A stretch of DNA of 64,000 bases from Actinacidiphila cocklensis (GTDB taxonomy: Bacteria > Actinomycetota > Actinomycetes > Streptomycetales > Streptomycetaceae). A program made the position numbers and the translations under genes. The notes under the pieces were generated by a model that was not told where the DNA came from, made no database searches, and saw only the letters and a list, made by a program, of their open reading frames with translations. The stretch is taken from contig NZ_CAJSLV010000001.1 of the NCBI RefSeq assembly GCF_907177275.1, forward strand, positions 124,001-188,000, read 5' to 3'. Shown in pieces: positions 9,456-17,631 of this stretch (within the stretch, counting starts at the first letter, position 1; the number at the start of each line of letters is the position of its first letter).

Positions 9456-10025
9456 ATGTCGCATCTGTCCAACGCTGCCGAGGCCATGGCCGCAGTCGCC
9501 CGCACCATCACCGACGACCAGCTCGCCGACAAGACTCCGTGCACGGAGTACGACGTGCGGGCACTGGTCAACCACCTCCTGTTCTGGGGCCCGTCGCTCG
9601 CCGGCGGCGGGCGCAAGGAGTCCGTTCCGCAGCCGGCGGCCGCCGAGTCCGATGTGGACCTGGCGGCCGGCGACTGGCGCGGCCGCCTGCTCGCCCTGCT
9701 GGACGACATCACGTCGTCGTGGGCGCCGCCGAGCGCCTGGGAGGGCGAGACGAGCATGGGCACGCCGCATACGCTGCCCGCGTCCGTCCTGGGCGACATG
9801 ATCGTCGGCGAGCTGGCCTTGCACGGCTGGGACCTGGCGGTCGCGACCGGACAGCGGCTGGAACTGCCCGCCGACCTGCTGGCGCATCTGCACCACACGG
9901 TGTTCGCCGGCGTGGAGCAGGGGCGGGAGATGGGCATGTACGGACCGGAGGTGGCGGTACCGGCCGACGCACCCACCTTGGACCGCATCCTCGGCCTGAC
10001 CGGCCGTGATCCCGCCTGGGCGTAG
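9456..10025 (+). CDS. TIGR03086/DinB-like mycothiol-dependent family protein, 189 aa
   Basis: Helical-bundle protein of the maleylpyruvate isomerase/DinB-like group: an N-terminal helix with TPCTEYDVRALVNHLL and a later GELALHGWDLAVATGQ. The two His residues (VNHLL and ALHGWD) are the usual metal ligands. The family is often mycothiol-dependent in actinomycetes; the reaction cannot be told here. No clear Shine-Dalgarno site precedes the ATG at 9456, and a TAGCGT hexamer lies 8 bp upstream, so the message may be nearly leaderless. It stands alone between the NACHT gene and a convergent TetR gene. Confidence 0.75.
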   Translation: MSHLSNAAEAMAAVARTITDDQLADKTPCTEYDVRALVNHLLFWGPSLAGGGRKESVPQPAAAESDVDLAAGDWRGRLLALLDDITSSWAPPSAWEGETSMGTPHTLPASVLGDMIVGELALHGWDLAVATGQRLELPADLLAHLHHTVFAGVEQGREMGMYGPEVAVPADAPTLDRILGLTGRDPAWA

Positions 10026-10145
10026 TCTCCGACCGGTGATGCCGGTCGCATCGGGCGCGAGCTGTCGAAGTGTGGTGCGGTGGCGCCGGGCAGCAGTGCG
10101 GCGAGGTACAGCCTGCACCTGCACGCCACGTTGCAAAACCGGCGT

Positions 10146-10793
10146 CTACCGCGACAAGCCGTGGGGTGGTGCGGACGCCAGTCGTGCCGCCGGCGGTAGT
10201 GGTGCGTGCCGGGGGCAGGCTTCGAACGCCTGGATCACCAGCCCTGAAAAGCGCCGGGAGGCCTTCACCTGCGCAGCGGTCGTTGCGGCGTGAATCCCCT
10301 TGTTGGCCATGAGTATGAGAACCAGGTCGTCCAGGACGAAGTCAGACCGCAGGCGACCTGCTTCCTTGGCTCGCTGGGCCAGTTCGGCAACCGCCTTCAC
10401 CGTGTACTCACGGCCTGCGGCGACGTCCTTCACCCCCGGATAGGTCGACAGGAAGGCTTCGGTGAAGCCCCGATCGCGGGCGTGCAGCTCACAGATCTTC
10501 TCGATCACCAGGCACAGGCCATGCCACGGATCAGGATCCGCGCACCCCTCGTCGACGATGGCGCGGCACGCGTCCAGCTGGTCCGCGAAGGCATCGGCGA
10601 CCAGGATCTGCTTGTTCGGGAAGTGACGGTACAAGGTGGCAGGTCCCACTCCTGCACGCCGCGCGACCTCCCGCATCGGCACGTCCAGGCCGTCGTCGGA
10701 GAACAGCGCTCGGGCCGCTTCGAGGATGCGTTCGCGATTGTCCAGCGCGTCGGAACGCAACGTATGAGGCAAACGGTCGGTCACCGCTCTCAC
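10146..10793 (-). CDS. TetR-family repressor, about 215 aa
   Basis: The N-terminal TetR helix-turn-helix reads from LDNRERILEAARALF through MREVARRAGVGPATLYRHFPNK. The rest is the helical ligand domain. I chose the GTG at 10791-10793; a second GTG nine bases later is possible. Longer upstream extension would overlap the divergent gene and its operator. The gene is divergent from a quinone oxidoreductase, and a perfect 20-bp palindrome sits directly between them, so the repressor very likely controls both. Confidence 0.9.
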   Translation of the reverse strand: MRAVTDRLPHTLRSDALDNRERILEAARALFSDDGLDVPMREVARRAGVGPATLYRHFPNKQILVADAFADQLDACRAIVDEGCADPDPWHGLCLVIEKICELHARDRGFTEAFLSTYPGVKDVAAGREYTVKAVAELAQRAKEAGRLRSDFVLDDLVLILMANKGIHAATTAAQVKASRRFSGLVIQAFEACPRHAPLPPAARLASAPPHGLSR

Positions 10794-10801
10794 TTTACCT
10801 A

Positions 10802-10821
10802 AACGGACGGGGGCGTCCGTT
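10802..10821. promoter_or_regulatory. Perfect 20-bp inverted repeat, probable TetR operator
   Basis: AACGGACG and CGTCCGTT are exact reverse complements around a GGGG spacer. The site is 8 bp upstream of the TetR start and 57 bp upstream of the oxidoreductase start. Position and symmetry fit a TetR dimer site; binding is inferred. Confidence 0.75.
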
Positions 10822-10878
10822 ACCGTCCTCGACGAAGAAGTTCTCGCGCTCGGGAAGTCCGAAAACCTGGAGACCACA

Positions 10879-11841
10879 TTGAAGGCGATCTCGATCCGGA
10901 CGTTCGGAAGTCCTGACGGTCTGGCTGTCGTCGACCTGCCGGTACCCGCACCTGCTGCCGGGCAGGTGCTGATCGCCACCGAAGCGGTGGGCGTCGGCGG
11001 TGTCGACACCGTGATCCGGAGCGGGGCTCTGGCCGCCTACGGCTTCAAGGAGGGCCACATCCCGGGTGGCGAGGTGGCGGGCACCGTGACCGCGGTCGGT
11101 GACGGCGTCGACGCGGCGTGGATCGGTCGACGGGTGTGGGGCTTCACCGGCACCGGCGGAGGCTACGTCGAACAGGCCGTCGCGCCGGTCGAGCAGATCC
11201 TTCCCCTGCCCGACAGGCTGTCCGCCGCCGCCGCGGTGACGCTCGGTAGTGCCGGTGCGGTGGCCCACTTCGGGCTTCGCCACGCCCGTTTCGTCCCCGG
11301 CGAGACGGTCCTGGTGCGTGGCGCGGCCGGCAGTATCGGGATCATGGCCGTGCAGCTCGCGGCTCGCGGTGGTGCCGCCGCGGTGGCGGTCACGACGTCG
11401 TCATCCGAGCGCGGCGAGCGGCTGCGGCGTCTCGGCGCGACCCACGTGCTGGACCGCTCCGGCGACGGAGGGGAAGCCGATCCCGCGGGCTATGACGTCA
11501 TCATCGACGTTGTGGCCGGTGCGGACATGCCCTCGTTCTTCGACAGGCTCAACCCGAACGGCCGCATGGTGGCCGTGGGCGCTGTTGCAGGTCAGCCGCC
11601 CGCGGACTTCGGCACGAAGATCATGGCGGCGTTCCAGAAGTCGATGTCCTTCGCCGCTTTCAGCGCAGCCACCGTCACCCCAGCCGACCTGGCCGCCGTA
11701 CGCGGCAAGCAGTTCGCCGCAGCCGGCCGTGGCGAGATCGAAGCAGTGGTGCACGAACTGCTGCCGCTGGACGAAGCTGTGCTGGCACACCAGAAGATGG
11801 ACGCGGGTGAAGTCTTCGGCAGGATCGTGCTGACGCCGTAG
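10879..11841 (+). CDS. Zinc-independent quinone oxidoreductase/medium-chain dehydrogenase, 320 aa
   Basis: Medium-chain dehydrogenase of the NADPH:quinone reductase type. The N-terminal GroES-like half contains PGGEVAGTVTAVGDGV. The Rossmann half has LVRGAAGSIGIMAVQLA (NADPH-binding) and an invariant LGATHVLD. It lacks the zinc-binding Cys cluster of alcohol dehydrogenases. The start is TTG at 10879 with GGAG 8 bp before. It would reduce quinones or enones with NADPH in the cytoplasm. The divergent TetR gene and shared operator suggest induction by a toxic small molecule. Confidence 0.88.
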   Translation: MKAISIRTFGSPDGLAVVDLPVPAPAAGQVLIATEAVGVGGVDTVIRSGALAAYGFKEGHIPGGEVAGTVTAVGDGVDAAWIGRRVWGFTGTGGGYVEQAVAPVEQILPLPDRLSAAAAVTLGSAGAVAHFGLRHARFVPGETVLVRGAAGSIGIMAVQLAARGGAAAVAVTTSSSERGERLRRLGATHVLDRSGDGGEADPAGYDVIIDVVAGADMPSFFDRLNPNGRMVAVGAVAGQPPADFGTKIMAAFQKSMSFAAFSAATVTPADLAAVRGKQFAAAGRGEIEAVVHELLPLDEAVLAHQKMDAGEVFGRIVLTP

Positions 11842-11865
11842 CTCCGGGCTCCTTCCTCCGTGGGG

Positions 11866-12060
11866 CGCCAGACGCGAGGTTCTGGACCGGCTCGATCATC
11901 CTCCGGCACGCCGAACTGCTCGACCACGCCATCGGCGAACTGCGGGTGGCCTTCGGCACGGACCCGAGGGGCGCCCCGGCCGCCGACTGCGGCGGCGCCG
12001 TCCTGCTGCCCGGCCTGATCGGGGCCGAGCCCGGGCGCGAACGCCCGGCGCGCAAGACCG
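11866..12060 (+). other. Coding-like block without a start, unidentified gene remnant
   Basis: In the gap 11842-12382 one plus-strand frame reads ARFWTGSIILRHAELLDHAI followed by GELRVAFGTDP with nearly every third base G or C, as in real genes here. There is no start codon or ribosome site, and the similarity to protein fades after about 12060. I do not recognise the family. It looks like a piece of a lost gene rather than an active one. Confidence 0.3.
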
Positions 12061-12090
12061 GGGGCCGGCCGCGCGGACGCGGACCCCTCC

Positions 12091-12215
12091 TCAGGCCAGG
12101 TGTGGCAGGAGGCGGGTGGCGTTGCGGGTGCTCAGCGCGCGCCAGGTGTCGTCGGCGGGCTGGTCGGCGGCGTCGATCGAGGCGATCTGGGCGAGGGAGC
12201 CGGCATCGTCCGCGT
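12091..12215 (-). pseudogene. C-terminal tail of an amidohydrolase-like gene
   Basis: The minus strand codes for SLAQIASIDAADQPADDTWR and then ALSTRNATRLLPHLA followed by a stop at 12091-12093. The ending (gap, IDAAD, then NAxRLLP) resembles the last helix of amidohydrolase-family decarboxylases, which commonly end in a GNAxRLL motif. Upstream the frame dissolves into low-quality sequence, so only the tail remains. The assignment rests on a short motif. Confidence 0.45.
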
Positions 12216-12382
12216 CCCCCCGCGGCCTGTGGCCTCTCCTCACCGCCGTGCTGACCCGCGTCGCCGGTCGCCGCTCCCGGATCGCCCGCACCCGCCGCGG
12301 TGCTGACCAGGTCCCCGAGTCCGCGGCGGCATCCGTTTCGCCGGACTCGCCCTGAGCTCTGGGGCTGTCCTTGCCGAAAGCC

Positions 12383-12781
12383 TCATCCGTGCAGGTCACC
12401 ACCTGTGTGACCGTGCTTCGGCTGGGCGTGAAGTGCCGGGTATGCGAAGTGGGCGTCCAGGAACTCCCCGAGCGCGGTCCTGGACATCGGACCGTTCGCG
12501 ATTGCCGTCGCCTCACCCCGGTCGATCAGAACGAAGGAGGGCGCGCCGGTGACGCCGTACCGCCGTACTGGGCCGGGGCACCTTGCGATGTCGGCCCGCA
12601 CGACGATCAGCCGGCCCTGATAGGTATCGGCCACCTCCCGCACCAGGGGGTCCATCTCCTTGCAGGCTGCCGCGGCCTTGGGCCACACCCCGTGGAAGTA
12701 CGCGAGCACCGGGACGTCCGCCCTCGCCAGGATGAACTCGAACTCGGCGTTTTCCTGGGGTTGATGGACCCTGCTTGCCAT
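12383..12781 (-). CDS. Thioredoxin-fold protein lacking the CXXC motif, 132 aa
   Basis: The fold is thioredoxin: VPVLAYFHGVW, then a helix, VVRADIARCPGPVRRYGVTG, and the cis-proline loop APSFVLIDRG. The active-site CGPC is absent: after the Trp the chain reads PKAAAACKEM, leaving only one Cys near the second position. It therefore cannot make the normal dithiol/disulfide switch. The ATG at 12779-12781 follows GAGGAG; a start seven codons upstream is less likely. It may be a chaperone-like or binding relative of thioredoxin. It is upstream, on the same strand, of nothing clearly linked. Confidence 0.75.
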   Translation of the reverse strand: MASRVHQPQENAEFEFILARADVPVLAYFHGVWPKAAAACKEMDPLVREVADTYQGRLIVVRADIARCPGPVRRYGVTGAPSFVLIDRGEATAIANGPMSRTALGEFLDAHFAYPALHAQPKHGHTGGDLHG

Positions 12782-12860
12782 CGGCACTCCTCGACGCTCC
12801 ACTCGATGCGAGGCAGCGGGTGCCTCCTTGTGTCTCCCGAGGGGCGGCGCGTACCACCCG

Positions 12861-14279
12861 TCAGTAGGCCTTGCGCACTCGGGCGGCCTTGCGGGCCTCC
12901 GCCATCGTCCGGGCCTCCGCGGCCTTGCGGGATTCCTTCGGCGGACGGCCCGCGCGGGTGCCCAGACCGTGGAACGCCGCGTTGCCGGTCTTCGCCCTGT
13001 CCTGCACCGGCGGGCGCTTCGCGCCTGTGATGCCGGTCAGCCTCTCCTCGCCGGAGCGAACCTGGGTGACCGTGGGCCGGATCCCGGCGTCCGACATCAT
13101 CCGGTTCACGTCCCGGCGCTGGCCGGGCGTGACCAGCGTGACGACGCTGCCGGACTCACCGGCACGCGCGGTCCGCCCGCCGCGGTGGAGGTAGTCCTTG
13201 GGGTCGGAGGGCGGATCCACGTTGACGACGAGGTCCAGGTGCTCGACGTGGATGCCACGGGCAGCGACGTTGGTGGCCACCAGCACCGTGATCTCGCCGT
13301 CCTTGAACTGGGCCAGCGTGTGCGTGCGCTGCGGCTGCGACTTCCCGCTGTGCAGAGCACCCGCCCGTATGCCGCTGCTCCGCAGGTGGCGGGTGAACTG
13401 GTCCACACCGTGCTTGGTGTCCAGGAACATGAGCACGCGCCCGTCCCGGGCCGCGATCTCGGTGGCCGTCGCGTACTTGTCGGCGGGATGGACGTTCAGT
13501 ACGTGGTGCTCCATCGTCGCGACCGAGCCTTCCGCCCGGTCCACCGTGGCGAGCACCGGCTCGCTCAGATAGTGCCTGACCAGCTGATCGACGTTGCGGT
13601 CGAGCGTCGCGGAGAACAGCATCCGCTGCCCGCCCGCGGGCATCCGGTCCAGGGTCTCCGAGACCTGCGGCAGGAAACCCATGTCGCACATCTGGTCCGC
13701 CTCGTCCAGCACCGCGATCCGCACCCTGTCCAGGTGGCAGTCCCGCCGGGCGACGAGATCGGCCAGTCGCCCCGGCGTCGCCACCACGACCTCGGCACCC
13801 GCCCGGAGCGCCGCCACCTGCCGGCTGATCGCCAGCCCGCCGACCACGGTCACCGAGCGTAGCCCGAGCGCCTTCGCGTAGGGGGCCAGCGCCTCGCTCA
13901 CCTGCTGCGCGAGCTCCCTCGTCGGCACCAGGACCAGCGCGAGAGGGCGCTTCGGCTCGGCGCGCAGGCCCGCCGTACGTGCGAGGAGCGCAAGCCCGAA
14001 GGCGAGGGTCTTTCCCGAGCCGGTCCGCGCGCGGCCGAGGACGTCCCGGCCGGCCAGCGCGCTCGGCAGGGTGGCGGCCTGGATCGGGAACGGCTCCCGT
14101 ACCCCGAGCCCTGCCAGCACCCTGATCAGCTCGACCGGCAGTTCCAGCTCCGCGAATGACCCGGCCGGCGGGAGGCCAGGCGCCGGCGTCCCCGGGATCG
14201 AGAGCTCGCCCCGCAGTGCCCTCTCCTGGTCGGACCTGCCGGGTCCGGAGCGGCCGGCGGCCGGCTGCTTCGCACTCAT
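12861..14279 (-). CDS. DEAD-box RNA helicase, 472 aa
   Basis: All core motifs are visible: Q motif (PFPIQAATLP), motif I (ARTGSGKT), Ia (PTRELAQQ), II (LDEADQM, DEAD), III (SAT), and in the second RecA-like lobe V (TNVAARGIHV) and VI (HRGGRTARAG). The tail is rich in Arg, Lys and Ala and probably binds RNA. The ATG at 14277-14279 follows GAGGAAGG; the frame stays open upstream but that part is not protein-like. It would unwind RNA in the cytoplasm, as in cold adaptation or ribosome assembly in relatives. Confidence 0.93.
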   Translation of the reverse strand: MSAKQPAAGRSGPGRSDQERALRGELSIPGTPAPGLPPAGSFAELELPVELIRVLAGLGVREPFPIQAATLPSALAGRDVLGRARTGSGKTLAFGLALLARTAGLRAEPKRPLALVLVPTRELAQQVSEALAPYAKALGLRSVTVVGGLAISRQVAALRAGAEVVVATPGRLADLVARRDCHLDRVRIAVLDEADQMCDMGFLPQVSETLDRMPAGGQRMLFSATLDRNVDQLVRHYLSEPVLATVDRAEGSVATMEHHVLNVHPADKYATATEIAARDGRVLMFLDTKHGVDQFTRHLRSSGIRAGALHSGKSQPQRTHTLAQFKDGEITVLVATNVAARGIHVEHLDLVVNVDPPSDPKDYLHRGGRTARAGESGSVVTLVTPGQRRDVNRMMSDAGIRPTVTQVRSGEERLTGITGAKRPPVQDRAKTGNAAFHGLGTRAGRPPKESRKAAEARTMAEARKAARVRKAY

Positions 14280-14696
14280 GGGGGTCCTTCCTCGTTTCGG
14301 CGCCCTGAACGGACCTGGGCACCTGCCCTGTCCCGGCGCGGGCACAGGCTGTCCGCGAGCGAACTCCGAGATTACCAGCGCGGGCCTCTCGCCGGCCGTC
14401 CCGCGGCCCGGCCCGCCCCCAGCCCGGGGGATCGTCACGCGCTGGAGGCCGCTGAGCCCCTCGACATCAGGGTTGCCCTTGCCGAGTGGCGCAGGGGTTC
14501 CTGCCGCAGGCGGCGGCCGGTGCAATGTGGCGGTCTTTCCCGATTCGTCCAGATTTTTGAGTGACCGGGGCCACAATAAGCAGTCACGAATAGCGCCGGC
14601 GCTCTCACTCCCGGTGAAAGCCGGGGGGCTGCTCTGTGATGCCTTCTATAGGGCGTGGGTCACATACCAAGCAGCTTAGTAACGACGGCCGCGATA
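14280..14696. other. Long intergenic stretch upstream of helicase and transglycosylase
   Basis: No gene is supported. It should hold the helicase promoter and leader on the minus strand. The part from about 14550 on is distinctly less GC-rich than its surroundings, as expected of regulatory DNA. I looked for a c-di-AMP riboswitch, common before resuscitation/lysis genes, and could not find its conserved blocks. Confidence 0.4.
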
Positions 14697-14725
14697 TTGC
14701 ACGGGCTATCGGCCCTCCGTAATGC
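14697..14725 (+). promoter_or_regulatory. Probable sigma-70-type promoter of the transglycosylase gene
   Basis: TTGCAC and TAATGC are separated by 17 bp. A transcript from here would have a leader of about 85 nt before the ATG at 14818, whose ribosome site is GGAAGAGG. Confidence 0.45.
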
Positions 14726-14817
14726 GACTACGAATGCGGACCGCAGTGGGGGTCTTTGACCCGGGATACCGCTACCTCCAACAATTCAGGGGTCCACTAC
14801 GGAAGAGGTCATTTCTG

Positions 14818-15696
14818 ATGCAGCTCCCCACGATCCCGAAGAAGCTCCCGACGTTCGCGAAGTTCAACCAGATGTCGAAGAGGCACAAGATCTCCGCAGC
14901 CGGCGCGCTCGCCGCAGCCGCGGTCGTGCTGACCGTCACCGGGCTGGAAGCGACCGCCGGAGCCGGTTCGGCGACCGCGGCGAGCGCCCCGACCGGGGTC
15001 TCCGCCTCCGCCGCTACGCACGCCGAGAAACTGGGCGTGCAGGAGGGTGCGGCGTCGCAGAAGTCTGCCCCGCAGCCGAAGAGCGACCTGGCCACGCAGC
15101 AGAAGACGCAGGCCAAGGGCGTCCTGGCCGCGCAGGCCGAGAAGCGGGCCGCTGACGCGGCGGCGAAGAAGCAGGCCGCTGACGTGGCGGCGAAGAAGCA
15201 GGCCGCTGACGTGGCGGCGAAGAAGCAGGCCGCCACCGAGGCGAACGAGCGTGCGAAGGCGAAGGCCGCCGCGAACCGCGCGACCCATCGTGCCCACGTG
15301 GCCGTGGCCAAGAAGACCACCACCGCGCCGAAGAAGGCGCACATCGCCGCGCACAAGCCGACCGCGAAGCACTACGCGAACAACCTGGACGGCTGGATCC
15401 GCCAGTCGCTCGACATCATGCACAAGAAGGGGATCCCCGGCACGTACGAGGGAATCCACCGCAACATCACCCGTGAGTCGAGCGGTAACCCGAAGGCGAT
15501 CAACCTGTGGGACATCAATGCCCGCAACGGCATTCCCTCGAAGGGTCTGCTGCAGGTGATCGATCCGACGTTCAACACCTACCACGTGGCTGGTACGTCG
15601 CATGACATCTACGACCCGGTCGCCAACATCACCGCGGCCTGCAACTACGCCGCCGACCGGTACGGCACGATGGACAACGTGAATTCCGCGTACTGA
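14818..15696 (+). CDS. Exported transglycosylase (SLT-like) with Ala/Lys-rich linker, 292 aa
   Basis: An N-terminal membrane/signal segment (ISAAGALAAAAVVLTVTG) is followed by an Ala/Lys-rich coiled region and a C-terminal SLT domain. The domain contains GIPGTYEGIHRNITRESSG, whose Glu in RES is the catalytic residue of lytic transglycosylases, plus GIPSKGLLQVIDPTF and NITAACNYAADRYG. It would cleave peptidoglycan glycan strands outside the membrane. The linker carries three 27-bp repeats coding for AADVAAKKQ. Related exported enzymes are abundant in Streptomyces and act in growth and spore germination. Confidence 0.88.
   Translation: MQLPTIPKKLPTFAKFNQMSKRHKISAAGALAAAAVVLTVTGLEATAGAGSATAASAPTGVSASAATHAEKLGVQEGAASQKSAPQPKSDLATQQKTQAKGVLAAQAEKRAADAAAKKQAADVAAKKQAADVAAKKQAATEANERAKAKAAANRATHRAHVAVAKKTTTAPKKAHIAAHKPTAKHYANNLDGWIRQSLDIMHKKGIPGTYEGIHRNITRESSGNPKAINLWDINARNGIPSKGLLQVIDPTFNTYHVAGTSHDIYDPVANITAACNYAADRYGTMDNVNSAY
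15151..15231 (+). repeat. Three tandem 27-bp repeats in the transglycosylase linker
   Basis: Copies at 15151-15177, 15178-15204 and 15205-15231; copies 2 and 3 are identical and copy 1 differs at one base. Each encodes nine residues (AADVAAKKQ), giving a helical Ala/Lys linker whose length can vary by slippage. Confidence 0.9.
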
Positions 15697-15722
15697 TCAG
15701 CGAACTGATCCGATCCGACCGG

Positions 15723-15759
15723 CGGAGGGCGGCGGGGCCTCAGGCCCCGCCGCCCTCCG
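15723..15759. terminator. Strong hairpin, probable bidirectional terminator
   Basis: A perfect 17-bp stem (15723-15739 with 15743-15759) closes on a 3-base loop. It lies between the convergent transglycosylase and TetR genes. There is no T tract, as is usual at this GC content. Confidence 0.75.
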
Positions 15760-15825
15760 GCGCTGCTCCTGCCGAAATACCATTCGCGCAGGTCAGGTCG
15801 TTCGCCGTACCCAGGTAGGTGGGTG

Positions 15826-16404
15826 TCAGACCACGGCGAGCCGGTCCACCAGCAGTTTCACCCTCGGTTCGGTGTCCTCCGGCAGCAGCCGTCGCGACCG
15901 GGTCAGGGTCGCCACCCCGTGCAGGGACGCCCAGAACACCTCGGTGAACAGTCCCGGGCCGACGCCGTCCCCAGTGACCTCGCCGAGGCACTCCAGCAGC
16001 GCGGCGAAGGCGTCCTTGAGAGGTTCCGGGGTGTCCTCCTGCGCGTACGCGAGACCGCCGTCGAGCTGGAAGAGGGCGTCGTAGACCGCCGGGTTGCGTG
16101 CGGCGAAGTCGAGATAGGCGCGGGCGAGGGCGTACACCCGGGCGCGCGGGCCGTCCGCGGCGGCGGTCGCGGCCCGCACCGCCGCGGCCATTTCGGTGGC
16201 GCCCTGGAGGGCGACAGCGCCGATGATCTCGCGCTTGCCGCGGAAGTGGCTGTAGAGGACGGGCTGGCTGTATTCGATCCGTTCGGCGAGCCGGCGGGTG
16301 GTGACGGCGTCCCAGCCCTGCTGCTCGGCGAGTTCGCGGGCCGTCGCCACGATGAGGCGCTCGCGCTCCGCCCGTTCGCGTGCCTTGCGTTCCTGTACCG
16401 ACAT
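15826..16404 (-). CDS. TetR-family repressor, 192 aa
   Basis: The N-terminal helix-turn-helix runs through LAEQQGWDAVTTRRLAERIEYSQPVLYSHF, with a helical ligand domain after it. It is divergent from a DUF1772 membrane gene, and the 91 bp between them contain repeated CTAGC-type palindromes that look like its operators. It most likely represses itself and the plus-strand DUF1772/monooxygenase group. Confidence 0.9.
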   Translation of the reverse strand: MSVQERKARERAERERLIVATARELAEQQGWDAVTTRRLAERIEYSQPVLYSHFRGKREIIGAVALQGATEMAAAVRAATAAADGPRARVYALARAYLDFAARNPAVYDALFQLDGGLAYAQEDTPEPLKDAFAALLECLGEVTGDGVGPGLFTEVFWASLHGVATLTRSRRLLPEDTEPRVKLLVDRLAVV

Positions 16405-16413
16405 GATTCGATC

Positions 16414-16477
16414 CTAGCAGTGCTAGACATGAGAGCGACAGTAGCGCTAGCGTTGCCTCATCAGCTAGCGACGCTAG
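16414..16477. promoter_or_regulatory. Array of CTAGC palindromes, probable TetR operators
   Basis: CTAGCAGTGCTAG (16414-16426) and CTAGCGACGCTAG (16465-16477) are both 13-bp palindromes with one central base. CGCTAGCG (16445-16452) lies between. Centres of the outer two are 51 bp apart, about five helical turns, so a repressor could bind cooperatively on one face. Confidence 0.7.
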
Positions 16478-16495
16478 ATACCAGAAGGGGTCATC

Positions 16496-16942
16496 ATGCT
16501 CAACGCGCTCGAGGTCGTCACCACCGTGGTCGTCGGCGTGATGGTGGGGGTGGAGTTCTCCGTCGCCTTCGTCATGAACCCGATCCTCAATGCCCTCCCG
16601 GAGGACAGTCGCCAACTCGGCCACGCCCACGGGGGTCGGATGCTCGGCGCCGTGATGCCGTTCTGGTACATCGGCTCGCTCGTCCTCGTCGGTGCCTGGG
16701 CTGTCGCCGGGTGGCACCACCACGGCGCCGGCCTCGTCGTCACCGCCGGCGCGCTTCTGGCCGTCAGCGTGGTCATGTCGCTTCTGCTGCTCGTTCCGAT
16801 CAACAACCGGAACAAGACGTGGACCCCCGAGAACCGGCCCGAGGACTGGCAGGAGCAGCTGAACCGCTGGGAGCGCGGGCACTACGTCCGTGTCGCCGTC
16901 ATCATCGGCGCCTTCGCCCTGCTGGTCGCCGCCCTCACGTGA
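16496..16942 (+). CDS. DUF1772 (anthrone oxygenase-like) membrane protein, 148 aa
   Basis: A small membrane protein with four hydrophobic segments (near residues 5-28, 58-80, 84-104 and 128-148) and a conserved-looking loop LLVPINNRNKTWTP followed by NRWERGHYVR. This is the DUF1772 pattern, which includes anthrone oxygenases. Its ATG (16496) lies 18 bp past the last operator palindrome. A glyoxalase remnant and an antibiotic-biosynthesis monooxygenase follow, suggesting a small detoxification or oxidation unit under the TetR gene. Confidence 0.8.
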   Translation: MLNALEVVTTVVVGVMVGVEFSVAFVMNPILNALPEDSRQLGHAHGGRMLGAVMPFWYIGSLVLVGAWAVAGWHHHGAGLVVTAGALLAVSVVMSLLLLVPINNRNKTWTPENRPEDWQEQLNRWERGHYVRVAVIIGAFALLVAALT

Positions 16943-16989
16943 GCCCACCGGCTCACCCGCCCGATCGTCAGCCGTAACCGCTCGGCCTC

Positions 16990-17070
16990 GTGCCGAAGTG
17001 CGGCAGCGCCACGTCCGTCCACATCCAGGACCGGAACGCCAACACACTGGAACTCCGCTGGTATCCGCAG
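16990..17070 (+). pseudogene. C-terminal remnant of a glyoxalase/VOC-family gene
   Basis: The frame reads PKCGSATSVHIQDRNANTLELRWYP and then dissolves. The xxxVxIQDPxGNxLELRWYP strand pair is the usual end of vicinal-oxygen-chelate proteins, where the Glu of LELRW is a metal ligand. Nothing of the N-terminal half remains. It sits between DUF1772 and the monooxygenase, so the ancestral operon probably had a third enzyme. Confidence 0.55.
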
Positions 17071-17122
17071 GACGCGACACCCAGCGGCACCCGTTCACCG
17101 ACAGCGAGAGGAAGTTCCGAAA

Positions 17123-17473
17123 ATGGTCAAGCTGCAGAGTCTCGACCCGAATACGCCGATGTTCGCGCAGCTCAAGGAGAAGACCGGGCGCATCGTCATG
17201 GCCAACACCTTCGTCGTTCCGAAGGAGAGGGCTGAAGAGTTCCGGTCCCTCTTCCGCAGGCAGGCGGAGTTCATGATGGCTCAGCCGGGATTCGTCACCC
17301 TGCAGCTGCACAAGGGCACGGCGGACAGCCGGCTTGTGATGAACGTCGCGGTCTGGGAGTCGACCGAGGCCCTCGCCGCGGCGCTCGGCAGCCCGGAGTT
17401 CCACCGCATGGTCGCCGAGTTCCCCGACGACATCGAGTCGTATCCGCACATCTTCGAGCAGATCGACGTATGA
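17123..17473 (+). CDS. Antibiotic-biosynthesis-monooxygenase (ABM) family protein, 116 aa
   Basis: A ferredoxin-like ABM protein: IVMANTFVVPKERAEEFRSLFRRQAEFM, then PGFVTLQLHKG and VAVWESTEALAAALGSPEF. These small cofactor-free proteins include quinol monooxygenases and haem-degrading enzymes; which reaction applies cannot be seen. The ATG at 17123 lies downstream of a GAGAGGAAG site. It ends the group controlled from the CTAGC operators. Confidence 0.82.
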   Translation: MVKLQSLDPNTPMFAQLKEKTGRIVMANTFVVPKERAEEFRSLFRRQAEFMMAQPGFVTLQLHKGTADSRLVMNVAVWESTEALAAALGSPEFHRMVAEFPDDIESYPHIFEQIDV

Positions 17474-17631
17474 CACGGCAGTTGTAGCCGGGGGAGGGCA
17501 GCCGGAGAAGCCGCGCCCTCCCCCGGACAGTCACGCCTCCGCACCATGCCGGGCCGCCAGGACCGCCGGCGTGACGCCTGCCCGCGCGAGCACCCTGCGC
17601 ACCGGGCTCTCGGTTTTCACTGTTGCAACGA

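Noticed and set aside
14580..14817. A c-di-AMP (ydaO-type) riboswitch before the transglycosylase gene
   Set aside because: The position is plausible, but the conserved blocks of that riboswitch could not be found.
15151..15231. Tandem 27-bp repeats as a CRISPR array
   Set aside because: The copies are directly adjacent without spacers and code for an Ala/Lys linker in frame.
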